A DNA stretch of 64,000 nucleotides from Pseudaquabacterium pictum. Lineage in GTDB: Bacteria > Pseudomonadota > Gammaproteobacteria > Burkholderiales > Burkholderiaceae_C. The stretch lies in assembly GCF_005403045.1 (NCBI RefSeq), contig NZ_BJCL01000005.1:186001-250000 (forward strand), written 5' to 3'. Positions within the stretch are counted from its first letter, which is position 1; the number at the start of each line of letters is the position of its first letter. Below are positions 1 to 8,966 of the stretch, piece after piece. The notes beneath the pieces are model-generated. The model searched no databases, was not told the origin of the DNA, and saw only the letters and a program-made list of their open reading frames with translations. Made by a program: the position numbers and the translations under genes.

Positions 1-1764
1 GGGCGCATCGCCCGCCTGGAGACCACGGTGGTGCGCACCGAGGCCGAGGCGCTGCTGCTCGAAAACAACCTGATCAAGACGTTGAACCCGAAGTTCAACA
101 TCCTGTTCCGCGACGACAAGAGCTACCCGTACCTCAAGCTGCAGCGCCATCCGTTCCCGCGCATCGCCTACTACCGCGGCGCGGTGGACCGCAAGCACAC
201 CTACTTCGGCCCCTACCCGGGCGCCTGGGCGGTGAAGGAGACCATCCTGCTGCTGCAGAAGGCCTTCAAGCTGCGCACCTGCGAGGACACGGTATACGCC
301 AACCGCAGCCGGCCCTGCCTGCTGTACCAGATCCGCCGCTGCTCCGGCCCCTGCGTGGGCCTGATCACGCCGGAAGACTACGGCCGTGATGTCAGCAACG
401 CCGAGCGCTTCCTGCTCGGCGCCACCGATGAGGTGATCGGCACGCTGCAGGCGCAGATGATGGCCTATGCCGATGCGCTGGAGTTCGAGCGTGCCGCCGA
501 GGTGCGCAACCAGATCAGCGCGCTCAGCCGGGTGCTGCACCAGCAGAGCATGGAGGAGAGCAGCCTCACCTCGGTGCGCGACCGCGATGTCGACGTGCTG
601 GCCGTCAAGGTGCAGGGCGGCCGTGCCTGCGTCAACCTGGCGATGGTGCGTGGCGGCCGCCACCTTGGCGACCGCGCCTACTTTCCCGCCCATGTGGAAG
701 ACGCCGCTGCACTGACCGCCGACGAGGCCGAGGAGCGCAGCAGCGCGCTGACGGTGGAGCAGCAGGTGCTGGAAGCCTTCATCGCCCAGCACTACCTGGG
801 CGTGGCACCGCCCGGCCTGCTGGTGCTGAGCTGCCCGGTGGCGCCCGAGCTGCTGGCCGCGCTGGGCGAGCAGACCGGCAGCAGGATCACCGCCCAGCAC
901 CAGCCGCGGGAGCAGCGCAAGCTCTGGCTGGAGATGGCCGAGAAGGGCGCGCAGATCGCGCTGGCGCGGCTGCTGTCGGAAGAAGGCAGCCAGCGCGAGC
1001 GCACCCGCGCGCTGGTGGAGGCGCTGGACCTGGTGGTGGAAGACCTGGATGCGCTGCGCATCGAGTGCTTCGACATCAGCCACACCGCCGGTGAGGCCAC
1101 CCAGGCCAGCTGCGTGGTCTACGAGGGCCATGCGATGCGCCCCGCCGATTACCGCCGCTTCAACATCGACGGCATCACCGGCGGCGACGACTATGCCGCG
1201 ATGCGCCAGGTGCTGACCCGCCGCTATGCCAAGGTGGCCGAGGCCCGCGGCATCGCCCAGAAAGCCGGCGAGATGGCCGCCGATGCCGCCAACAGCGTGC
1301 TGCCCAAGGCCCTGCGCCTGCCCGACCTGGTGCTGGTGGACGGCGGCCGCGGCCAGGTGGCAATGGCGCGCGAGGTGTTCGCCGGCCTGGGGCTGGACCT
1401 GTCGCTGATCGTCGGCGTGGAAAAGGGCGAAGGCCGCAAGGTCGGCCTGGAAGAGCTGGTGTTTGCCGACGGCCGCGAGAAGGTCTACCTGGGCCATGAT
1501 TCGGCCGCGCTGATGCTGGTCGCGCAGATCCGTGACGAGGCCCATCGTTTCGCCATCACCGGCATGCGCGCCAAGCGCGCCAGCGTGCGCACCGGCGGCA
1601 GCAAGCTGGAAGACATCGCCGGCGTCGGCCCGAAGAAGCGCGCCAAGCTGCTGCAGCGCTTCGGCGGCATCCGCGGTGTGGCGGCAGCGAGTGTGGAAGA
1701 CCTGTGCAGCGTGGAAGGGGTGTCGCATGACCTGGCCGAGGCGATCTACCGTGCGCTGCACTGA
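1..1764 (+). CDS. uvrC: UvrABC excinuclease subunit C, 5' end missing
   Basis: UvrC makes both incisions around a DNA lesion in nucleotide excision repair, after UvrA/UvrB have loaded at the damage. The frame is open from base 1, so the gene begins before the window; 587 residues are visible of a family usually about 610-680 long. Only the end of the GIY-YIG nuclease domain is present, including the conserved Glu in TEAEALLLE and the Asn in [12 protein letters not shown] motif ([13 protein letters not shown]) that contacts UvrB follows near visible residue 160, then the RNase H-like 5' nuclease domain with FDISHTAGE and LVDGGRGQ, and C-terminal helix-hairpin-helix motifs ([13 protein letters not shown]). 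The stop lies just inside a REP-like repeat and overlaps the likely GTG start of the next gene by 14 bases. Identification is secure. Confidence 0.97.
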   Translation, partial: GRIARLETTVVRTEAEALLLENNLIKTLNPKFNILFRDDKSYPYLKLQRHPFPRIAYYRGAVDRKHTYFGPYPGAWAVKETILLLQKAFKLRTCEDTVYANRSRPCLLYQIRRCSGPCVGLITPEDYGRDVSNAERFLLGATDEVIGTLQAQMMAYADALEFERAAEVRNQISALSRVLHQQSMEESSLTSVRDRDVDVLAVKVQGGRACVNLAMVRGGRHLGDRAYFPAHVEDAAALTADEAEERSSALTVEQQVLEAFIAQHYLGVAPPGLLVLSCPVAPELLAALGEQTGSRITAQHQPREQRKLWLEMAEKGAQIALARLLSEEGSQRERTRALVEALDLVVEDLDALRIECFDISHTAGEATQASCVVYEGHAMRPADYRRFNIDGITGGDDYAAMRQVLTRRYAKVAEARGIAQKAGEMAADAANSVLPKALRLPDLVLVDGGRGQVAMAREVFAGLGLDLSLIVGVEKGEGRKVGLEELVFADGREKVYLGHDSAALMLVAQIRDEAHRFAITGMRAKRASVRTGGSKLEDIAGVGPKKRAKLLQRFGGIRGVAAASVEDLCSVEGVSHDLAEAIYRALH

Positions 1765-2374
1765 GCCCGCACTGCGGACGCCGGAAGGCGTTCGCAGGCT
1801 GGCGAAGGCCTGGCGGCGATACAAGCCGCCAGGCTCTGAGCCCGCACTGCGGACGCCGGAAGGCGTCCGCAGGCTGGCCTGCCTGGCTGGCGTGCTGCTG
1901 TGCGCCGGCTGCAGCCAGACGCCGGCACCGCCGGTGGCTGCGCCACCCGCGGCCACCGCGCCGCCGGTGGCAAGCACGGCGCAGCCGCCCGCCGCCCCGC
2001 CGGCCCAGGCCCAGCGCCCACCCGCGGCGCCGCCGCCCTGGCGCCATGCGCGTGACTGGGACGACTACCGCCACCAGGCCGCGCTGCGCATCCTGGCACT
2101 CAACCCCGACGGCACCTACACCGGCCCGGTGCACCAGCCGGCGCTGGCGATCCCGGTGCTGGAGGTCGAGCTGAACCGCGACGGCAGCGTGCGCCGCATC
2201 CAGGTGCTGCGCCGGCCCGGCCAGGCCACCGACACGGTGCAGCTGGCCATCGATGCGGTGCAGCGCGCGGCCCCGTTCGGCGCCGTCGGCCACCTGCCGC
2301 GGCCCTGGCGCTTCACCGAGACCTTCCTGTTCGACAACCAGCGCCGCTTCAAGCCGCGCACGCTGGACCTGTAG
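1751..2374 (+). CDS. Lipoprotein with TonB-like C-terminal domain
   Basis: Probable outer-envelope lipoprotein of about 207 residues. A lipobox (LCAGC) follows a short hydrophobic stretch, then comes a Pro/Ala-rich linker of about 50 residues and a C-terminal region ([20 protein letters not shown]) that resembles the TonB C-terminal fold. The start is uncertain: no ATG is in frame, and the nearest candidate is GTG 1751, preceded by GAGGCG and overlapping the end of uvrC. That start would put about 50 residues before the lipobox, including a 25-codon-spaced duplicated peptide ([14 protein letters not shown] twice) encoded by the repeat element at 1761-1878. The N-terminus may therefore have been remodelled by repeat insertion, or translation may begin at a non-standard codon after the repeat. 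Function is unknown; a role in envelope energy transduction is only a fold-level inference. Confidence 0.65.
   Translation: MRCTEPALRTPEGVRRLAKAWRRYKPPGSEPALRTPEGVRRLACLAGVLLCAGCSQTPAPPVAAPPAATAPPVASTAQPPAAPPAQAQRPPAAPPPWRHARDWDDYRHQAALRILALNPDGTYTGPVHQPALAIPVLEVELNRDGSVRRIQVLRRPGQATDTVQLAIDAVQRAAPFGAVGHLPRPWRFTETFLFDNQRRFKPRTLDL
1761..1878. repeat. REP-like element: two direct hairpin repeats flanking a third hairpin
   Basis: Two 43-base copies (1761-1803 and 1836-1878) differ at one base and are exactly 75 bases apart. Each copy contains an 11-bp stem closed by a GGAA tetraloop (1772-1782 with 1787-1797; 1847-1857 with 1862-1872; the first has one G-U pair). Between them lies another perfect 10-bp stem with a 7-base loop (1808-1817 with 1825-1834). 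Hairpins in direct repetition around an inverted repeat are typical of bacterial repetitive extragenic palindromes. The element contains the uvrC stop codon and stays open in the frame of the downstream lipoprotein. It may also act as a transcription terminator or mRNA stabiliser for uvrC, although no T-run follows. Confidence 0.75.
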
Positions 2375-2401
2375 CGTCAGCGGGCTGGCAGGGCCGTCCT
2401 G

Positions 2402-2407
2402 CACAAT
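2402..2407 (+). promoter_or_regulatory. -10-like hexamer for pgsA (leaderless spacing)
   Basis: CACAAT preceded by TG lies six bases before the pgsA ATG. No Shine-Dalgarno is visible between them, so a transcript from here would begin at or next to the start codon. There is no convincing -35 element. Confidence 0.35.
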
Positions 2408-2413
2408 GGCCCC

Positions 2414-2980
2414 ATGTTCCTCACGCTGCCGACACTGCTGACCTGGGCGCGCATCGTCGCCATCCCGCTGCTCGTCGGTGTGTTCTACCTGCCGCTGGAC
2501 GCCGCCACCCGCAACCTGGTGGCGTCGGTGATGTTCGTGGTCTTCGCGCTGACCGACTGGCTCGACGGCTGGCTGGCGCGCAAGCTGAACCAGACCTCGG
2601 CCTTCGGCGCCTTCCTCGATCCGGTGGCCGACAAGTTCCTGGTCTGTGCGGCCCTGCTGGTGCTGGTCGACCTGAGCCGGGTGCATGTGCTGGTGGCCCT
2701 GGTCATCATCGGCCGCGAGATCGCGATCTCGTCGCTGCGGGAATGGATGGCGCAAATCGGCGCCTCGCGCAGCGTGGCGGTGCACATGCTGGGCAAGCTG
2801 AAGACGGCCACGCAGATGACGGCCATCCCGTTCCTGCTCTACGACGGCGCGCTGTTCGGCGTCATCGACACCCGCATCTGGGGCACGGTGCTGATCCTGG
2901 TGGCCTGCGTGCTGACGATCTGGTCGATGGTGTACTACCTGCAACGCGCCTTGCCCGAGATCCGCGCCAAGGCCCGATGA
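2414..2980 (+). CDS. pgsA: CDP-diacylglycerol--glycerol-3-phosphate 3-phosphatidyltransferase
   Basis: Inner-membrane enzyme that condenses CDP-diacylglycerol with glycerol-3-phosphate to phosphatidylglycerol phosphate, the committed step to phosphatidylglycerol and cardiolipin. The 188-residue length is normal. The CDP-alcohol phosphotransferase signature D-x2-DG-x2-AR-x8-G-x3-D-x3-D is visible as DWLDGWLARKLNQT followed by GAFLDPVADK near residues 50-75. At least four hydrophobic segments surround it. The ATG chosen begins MFLTLPTLLTWARI, the typical N-terminus. A -10-like hexamer sits directly upstream, suggesting its own promoter. Its TGA overlaps the ATG of the next gene, so the two are probably translationally coupled. 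Confidence 0.95.
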   Translation: MFLTLPTLLTWARIVAIPLLVGVFYLPLDAATRNLVASVMFVVFALTDWLDGWLARKLNQTSAFGAFLDPVADKFLVCAALLVLVDLSRVHVLVALVIIGREIAISSLREWMAQIGASRSVAVHMLGKLKTATQMTAIPFLLYDGALFGVIDTRIWGTVLILVACVLTIWSMVYYLQRALPEIRAKAR

Positions 2981-3876
2981 GCGCCGCCGCCAGCGGCCGC
3001 CAGCTGGCCTGGCTGGCCGCGATGCCCTGGGTCTTCGTGGCGATCTGGAGCACCGGCTTCGTCGTCGCCCGGCTGGCCATGCCGCATGCGCCGCCGCTCA
3101 CCTTCCTCAGCTGGCGCTATGCCGCCTCGCTGCTGGCCTTTGCCGTGTGGATCGCGCTGGCCCGGGCGCCCTGGCCGCAGGGCCGGGCGCAGTGGGGCCA
3201 CCTGGCGGTCAGCGGCGTGCTGATGCATGCCGGCTACCTGGGCGGCGTGTGGGCTGCCGTGAAGCTGGGCATGCCGGCGGGCACCACGGCGCTGATCGTC
3301 GGGCTGCAGCCGCTGTTCACCGCGTTGTGGGTCAGCCGGGTGGCGGTGGCCGGGCAGCCGGCCGTCACCGCCACGCAGTGGGCCGGCCTGCTGCTGGGCC
3401 TGGCGGGGCTGGTCACCGTGGTCTGGCCCAAGCTCAACCTGGGCGAGGTGACGCCGGCCAACCTGGCGCTGGCGCTGCTGGCGCTGGTGTCCATCACCAC
3501 CGGCACCCTCTACCAGAAGCAACATGTGTTGCCAGCCGATGTGCGCACCGGCAACTTCGTGCAGATCGCCGCGGCGCTGGCGGTGTCGGCGCCGCTGGCC
3601 TGGCTGGAGCCGGGCACGCTGGTCTGGCATCCCGATCTGCTGGTGGCGCTGGCCTGGTCGGTGCTGGTGCTCACGCTGGGCGGCAGTTCGCTGCTGATGG
3701 TGCTGATCCAGCGCGGCGCGGCCACCCGCGTCACCAGCCTGCTGTACCTGGTGCCCCCCTGCACCGCGCTGCTGGCCTGGTGGCTGTTCGGCGAGCGCAT
3801 GGCCGCCTCCGGCTGGGCCGGCATGGCGCTGTGCGCCGTCGGCGTCGGGCTGGTGTTGCGGCCTCCATCGCGCTGA
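2977..3876 (+). CDS. EamA/DMT-family membrane transporter
   Basis: Drug/metabolite transporter superfamily protein of 299 residues with about ten predicted membrane helices in two EamA repeats (roughly residues 15-145 and 160-295). The N-terminal sequence WVFVAIWSTGFVVARLAMP is characteristic of the family. Members typically export amino acids, metabolites or purines; the substrate cannot be told from sequence. The start is the ATG overlapping the pgsA stop (ATGA), preferred over upstream in-frame starts lying inside pgsA. No regulator gene adjoins it. Confidence 0.9.
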   Translation: MSAAASGRQLAWLAAMPWVFVAIWSTGFVVARLAMPHAPPLTFLSWRYAASLLAFAVWIALARAPWPQGRAQWGHLAVSGVLMHAGYLGGVWAAVKLGMPAGTTALIVGLQPLFTALWVSRVAVAGQPAVTATQWAGLLLGLAGLVTVVWPKLNLGEVTPANLALALLALVSITTGTLYQKQHVLPADVRTGNFVQIAAALAVSAPLAWLEPGTLVWHPDLLVALAWSVLVLTLGGSSLLMVLIQRGAATRVTSLLYLVPPCTALLAWWLFGERMAASGWAGMALCAVGVGLVLRPPSR

Positions 3877-3987
3877 TGGCAGCTGCGGCTGCAAAGGATT
3901 TCACGCCGTCTGTCATCCCCGGGATTGCCATGCCTTCGAGCCCTGGGCTGGGGGGGTGTGAATCCACCTAAACTGCCCGGCGCGCGC

Positions 3988-4016
3988 TTGACACCGCCAG
4001 GGGTGGCCGCTGTAAT
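3988..4016 (+). promoter_or_regulatory. Sigma-70 promoter of the HU gene
   Basis: A perfect TTGACA (3988-3993) is followed by a 17-base spacer and TGTAAT (4011-4016), one of the best -35/-10 pairs in the window. Transcription would start near 4023, giving a 5' leader of about 120 bases before the GTG at 4146. The rest of the 269-base interval from 3877 shows nothing else I can support. Confidence 0.8.
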
Positions 4017-4145
4017 GAACCGCAGCCCATCCTTGATCCTGCGCCCGCCCATACAGTGTCCCGACAAGTGCCCGAGCACCCGCCGCAACACCAGCCGGCC
4101 GGCTCGAAGCGCACCAAAGAGACAGCACCGAGAGGGAGTGATTTC

Positions 4146-4418
4146 GTGAACAAAGCCGAGCTGATCGACCACATCGCCACGCAGGCGGACATTTCCAAAG
4201 CCGCCGCCACGCGGGCGCTGGAGGCGATGATCGGCGGCGTCAAGTCCACCCTCAAGAAGAACGGCAGCGTGTCCATCGTGGGCTTCGGCACCTTCGCCGT
4301 GACCAAGCGTGCCGCCCGCTCGGGCCGCAACCCGCGCACCGGCGCGGCGATCAAGATCAAGGCCGCCAAGGTGCCGAAGTTCCGACCCGGCAAGGGCCTG
4401 AAAGACGCACTGAACTGA
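4146..4418 (+). CDS. HU-family DNA-binding protein
   Basis: Small basic nucleoid protein of 90 residues, the normal HU length. It starts [11 protein letters not shown] (GTG start), has the helical dimerisation half, then [18 protein letters not shown], the beta-arm region with the RNP tip that intercalates in the DNA minor groove, and ends [14 protein letters not shown] dimers bend and compact DNA. GTG 4146 is chosen over an ATG 90 bases upstream because AGGGAG stands eight bases before it and the protein then matches the family N-terminus exactly. Its own strong promoter lies upstream. HU rather than IHF is favoured by overall similarity. Confidence 0.95.
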   Translation: MNKAELIDHIATQADISKAAATRALEAMIGGVKSTLKKNGSVSIVGFGTFAVTKRAARSGRNPRTGAAIKIKAAKVPKFRPGKGLKDALN

Positions 4419-4477
4419 CGGCCTGGCAGGGGCACCGCCCAAGCGCGGCGCCCGGATGCCTGACAATGCCGGGTTGC

Positions 4478-4553
4478 GGGTGCTTAGCTCAGTTGGTAGA
4501 GCGGCGCCCTTACAAGGCGTAGGTCGGGGGTTCGAACCCCTCAGCACCCACCA
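4478..4553 (+). tRNA. tRNA-Val (anticodon TAC)
   Basis: The sequence folds into a cloverleaf: acceptor stem GGGTGCT with AGCACCC, D arm GCTC..GAGC, anticodon stem GCGCC/GGCGT around loop CTTACAA (anticodon TAC), T arm with TTCGAAC, and encoded ACCA at the 3' end. It reads GTA and related valine codons. A weak -10-like TGACAAT lies just upstream (4461-4467). Confidence 0.96.
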
Positions 4554-4625
4554 CCGCATCATCCGGCCACGCGGCTGCCGCAAGGCGTGCCATGGCGTTG
4601 TCAGTGCCCTCCCGAGGCTGTCACC

Positions 4626-6554
4626 ATGTTTGATTTCGTCCGCAAGCACAACCGGCTGTTCCTCGGCCTGATCCTGATCCTGATCCTGCCGTCGTTCGTG
4701 GTCTTCGGCATCCAGGGCTATTCGGGCATGACCGAAGGCGCCAATGCCGCGGTGGCCCATGTGAACGGGCAGAAGATCACCCAGGCCGAGTGGGATGCCT
4801 CGCACCAGGAGCAGGCGCAGCGTGTGCGCCAGCAGCGGCCCGAGATCGACCCCAAGCTGCTCGATTCGCCCGAGGCCCGCGCGCAGACGCTGGACGCCCT
4901 GGTGCGCGAGCGGGTGCTGGCCGTGGCCAGCGACAAGCTGCACATCGCCGTGAGCAACGAGCGGCTGCAGCGCCTGTTTGTCACCGACCCGCAGTTCGCG
5001 ATGCTGCGCAACGCCGACAACAGCATCAACAAGGACCTGATCTCCGCCCAGGGCATGAGCGTGGCTGCCTTCGAGCAGCGCCTGCGCCAGGACCTGACGC
5101 TGCAACAGGTGCAGGGCGGCATCACCGGCTCGGTGCTGGCCGCAGCCGCACCGGTGAACCAGGCGCTGGACGCGCTGCTGCAGCGCCGCGAGATCCGCTT
5201 CACCCGGTTCAATGCGCCCGACTACCTGGCCAAGGTGGCACCCACCGATGCCGACATCGAGGCCTACTACAAGCAGAACGAAGCCAGCTTCCGCGCACCC
5301 GAGCAGGCCAGCATCGAGTACGTGGTGCTCGACCTGGCGGTGCTGAAGAAGACCGTGGCCGTGCCCGAGGAAGACCTGCGCAAGTACTACACCGAGAACG
5401 CCAGCCGCTACACCGCGGCCGAAGAGCGCCGCGCCCGGCACATCCTGGTGCAGGCGGCCAAGGACGCACCGGCCGACGTCAAGCAGAAGGCCAAGGCCAA
5501 GGCCGATGGCCTGCTGGCCGAGGCGCGCAAGAACCCGGCGGGCTTTGCCGAACTGGCCAAGAAGAATTCCGACGACCCGGGCTCGGCGCCCAACGGCGGC
5601 GACCTCGACTTCTTCGGCCGTGGCGCGATGGTCAAGCCCTTCGAGGATGCCGCCTTCGCGATGAAGCCGGGCGAGATCAGCAACGTCGTCGAGTCCGACT
5701 TCGGCTACCACATCATCCAGCTGGAAGCGGTGCGCGGCGGCGAGAAGAAGCCGTTCGAGGCGGTGCGGGCGGCCATCGAGGAAGAAGTGCGCCAGCAGGG
5801 CGCCACCCAGAAGTGGGCCGAGGCGGCCGAGCAGTTCACCAACACCGTCTACGAGCAGGCCGACAGCCTGCAGCCGGTGATCGACAAGCTCAAGCTCGAG
5901 AAGAAGACGGCCACCGTGCGCCGCCAGCCGCTGCCCGGTGCCAGCGGCCCGCTGGTGTCGGCCAAGCTGCTGGATGCCGTCTTCGGCAACGACGCCATCA
6001 AGAACAAGCGCAACACCGACGCGGTCGAGACCGGCCCCAACCAGCTGACCTCGGCCCGTGTGCTGCAGCACCAGCCGGCCCGCACCCTGCCGCTGGCCGA
6101 GGTGCGCGACCAGGTGCGCCAGCGCCTGGTGGCCAGCCAGGCCGAAGCCCTGGCCCGCAAGGACGGCGAGGCCCGCCTGGCGCAGCTGAAGGCCGACCCG
6201 GCAAATGCAGCAACTGCGGGCAGCCTGACCGGCCCGGCGGTGGTCTCGCGCGCGCAGCCGGGCGACCTGTCGCGCACTGCGCTGGAAGCGGTGCTGGCCG
6301 CCGATGCGACCAAGCTGCCCGCGGTGGTGGGTGTCGCCCTGCCGGGCGAGGGCTACCTGGTGGCGCGCATCGACAAGCTGATGCCGCGTGACATCCAGCC
6401 CGAGGAGAACACCGCACTGAAGGGCCAGTACGCCCAGGCCTGGGCCCGTGCCGAGGCGGAGGCCTACTACCGGGCGCTGAGCACCCGCTACAAGGTCAGC
6501 AAGCAGGTGGATCCGGTGGCTGCCGCGGCGGCCGCCTCCGCGCCCAAGCCCTGA
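4626..6554 (+). CDS. ppiD: Periplasmic peptidyl-prolyl isomerase/chaperone PpiD
   Basis: Membrane-anchored periplasmic folding factor acting near the Sec translocon. The 642-residue protein starts [18 protein letters not shown], with one transmembrane anchor at about residues 12-34, followed by a SurA-like N-terminal chaperone region, a parvulin domain at about 265-365 ([35 protein letters not shown]), and a second degenerate domain to the C-terminus. The ATG at 4626 follows a GAGG-containing stretch; an in-frame ATG 39 bases upstream would add an unlikely N-terminal tail before the anchor. It lies between two tRNA genes. Length and order match the PpiD/SurA_N-3 family. Confidence 0.93.
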   Translation: MFDFVRKHNRLFLGLILILILPSFVVFGIQGYSGMTEGANAAVAHVNGQKITQAEWDASHQEQAQRVRQQRPEIDPKLLDSPEARAQTLDALVRERVLAVASDKLHIAVSNERLQRLFVTDPQFAMLRNADNSINKDLISAQGMSVAAFEQRLRQDLTLQQVQGGITGSVLAAAAPVNQALDALLQRREIRFTRFNAPDYLAKVAPTDADIEAYYKQNEASFRAPEQASIEYVVLDLAVLKKTVAVPEEDLRKYYTENASRYTAAEERRARHILVQAAKDAPADVKQKAKAKADGLLAEARKNPAGFAELAKKNSDDPGSAPNGGDLDFFGRGAMVKPFEDAAFAMKPGEISNVVESDFGYHIIQLEAVRGGEKKPFEAVRAAIEEEVRQQGATQKWAEAAEQFTNTVYEQADSLQPVIDKLKLEKKTATVRRQPLPGASGPLVSAKLLDAVFGNDAIKNKRNTDAVETGPNQLTSARVLQHQPARTLPLAEVRDQVRQRLVASQAEALARKDGEARLAQLKADPANAATAGSLTGPAVVSRAQPGDLSRTALEAVLAADATKLPAVVGVALPGEGYLVARIDKLMPRDIQPEENTALKGQYAQAWARAEAEAYYRALSTRYKVSKQVDPVAAAAAASAPKP

Positions 6555-6570
6555 CCACAGCGCGCCGCGC

Positions 6571-6576
6571 TATACT
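6571..6576 (+). promoter_or_regulatory. -10 element of tRNA-His
   Basis: TATACT lies 12 bases before the mature tRNA 5' end, so transcription would start a few bases upstream of the tRNA. A CTGACC at 6551-6556 could be a poor -35, but its spacing is short. Confidence 0.5.
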
Positions 6577-6588
6577 CTCGGGCTCGAC

Positions 6589-6665
6589 GGTGGCTGTAGC
6601 TCAGTTGGTAGAGTCCCAGATTGTGATTCTGGTCGTCGTGGGTTCGAGTCCCATCAGCCACCCCA
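6589..6665 (+). tRNA. tRNA-His (anticodon GTG)
   Basis: The cloverleaf has acceptor GTGGCTG/CAGCCAC with the extra 5' G (G-1) opposite C73 that marks histidine tRNAs. The anticodon loop TTGTGAT gives anticodon GTG, the T arm contains TTCGAGT, and CCA is encoded. It is very similar to other proteobacterial histidine tRNAs. Confidence 0.97.
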
Positions 6666-6678
6666 GACATTGAACGCA

Positions 6679-6706
6679 CAACGGCCCTTCGGGGCCGTTG
6701 CTGTTT
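6679..6706 (+). terminator. Intrinsic terminator after tRNA-His
   Basis: A perfect 9-bp stem (6679-6687 with 6692-6700) closed by the stable TTCG tetraloop is followed by CTGTTT. It separates the plus-strand tRNA from the convergent acyl-CoA dehydrogenase gene. Confidence 0.8.
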
Positions 6707-6750
6707 GCAGGCCGGCCCCGGGGCGGTTGTCGGTGTTGCCTGGCGTGGCG

Positions 6751-8067
<1,317 letters not shown>

Positions 8068-8081
8068 CGTGGTCTCCCAGG

Positions 8082-8849
8082 TCAGCGGGCCAGCGACAGG
8101 CCGCCGTCGCAGTTCAGCGTCTGGCCGGCCATGTAGGCGGCCAGCGGCGAGGCCAGGAACAGCACCGCGCCGGCCATGTCCGCCGGCGTGCCCAGGCGGT
8201 GCATCGGGATGCTGGCCAGGGCGCCTTCCAGCCGTTTGGGGTTCTGTGTGGTGATCTTGGTCAGCTTGGTGTCGACCAGCCCCGGCGCCATGCCGTTGAC
8301 GCGGATGCCCTCGGGTGCCCAGGCCACGCCCAGGGTGCGCGCCAGGCTCATCGCGCCGGCCTTGGACGCGGCATAGGCCGGGTTGCCCACGTTCGAGCCG
8401 CCCAGCCCCGCGATCGAGCTGACGATGATCACCTTGCCACCTTCACGCCCCGCCGTGGGCAGCAGCGCCGGCTTGAAGCGGCGGCAGCAGTGCATCAGGC
8501 TGTCGAGGTTGACGGCCATCACCCGGTCCCAGCCGGCGCGTTCGAACTCGCCGCGCTTGTAGACCACCGTGCCCTGGCACAGCACCAGCACGTCCAGCGT
8601 GGCGCCGTCGCCGCCAGGCTGCGGCGCACGCTCGATCTGCTCGGGGTCGCCCACGTCGACGCTGGCGTAGTGCAGGCCGGTCAGGTCGGAGCCTTCCTCG
8701 CCGGCATAGTCGGCCGCGCTGGCCCGGGTGCCCCACACATGCACCTCGGCACCGCGCTGGCGGAAGGCATGGGCCACGCCATTGCCGATGCCGCTGGAGC
8801 CGCCCACGACCAGCACGCGCTGGCCACTGAAATCGGTGTCGGCTGTCAT
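8082..8849 (-). CDS. Short-chain dehydrogenase/reductase
   Basis: NAD(P)-dependent oxidoreductase of 255 residues with the complete classical SDR set: cofactor motif [13 protein letters not shown] at about residues 14-26, catalytic Ser in [14 protein letters not shown] catalytic pair at about 160, and the C-terminal NCDGGLSLA ending seen in FabG-like members. It is the upstream gene of a two-gene minus-strand unit with the acyl-CoA dehydrogenase. The 117 bases on its upstream side (8850-8966) contain a weak purine-rich ribosome-binding site and no promoter I can defend. The substrate is unknown. Confidence 0.92.
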   Translation of the reverse strand: MTADTDFSGQRVLVVGGSSGIGNGVAHAFRQRGAEVHVWGTRASAADYAGEEGSDLTGLHYASVDVGDPEQIERAPQPGGDGATLDVLVLCQGTVVYKRGEFERAGWDRVMAVNLDSLMHCCRRFKPALLPTAGREGGKVIIVSSIAGLGGSNVGNPAYAASKAGAMSLARTLGVAWAPEGIRVNGMAPGLVDTKLTKITTQNPKRLEGALASIPMHRLGTPADMAGAVLFLASPLAAYMAGQTLNCDGGLSLAR

Positions 8850-8966
8850 GGCGGTCTCCTGGTGCGGCGGTCTGCGCGCGCTGTGGTGGTGGGATGCACG
8901 ATGCCCGCTGCACCACCGCGGCCACAGTCACACGCATGACATGGCCAGCCGACCGGCCGGCACGGC

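Noticed and set aside
3510-6071. Minus-strand open frame of 853 codons over HU, tRNA-Val and ppiD
   Set aside because: It covers a tRNA and two convincing plus-strand genes; composition is that of a codon-bias shadow.
4478-6665. tRNA-Val and tRNA-His as integration sites of a mobile element
   Set aside because: No integrase gene, no duplicated tRNA 3' end and no change in base composition next to them.
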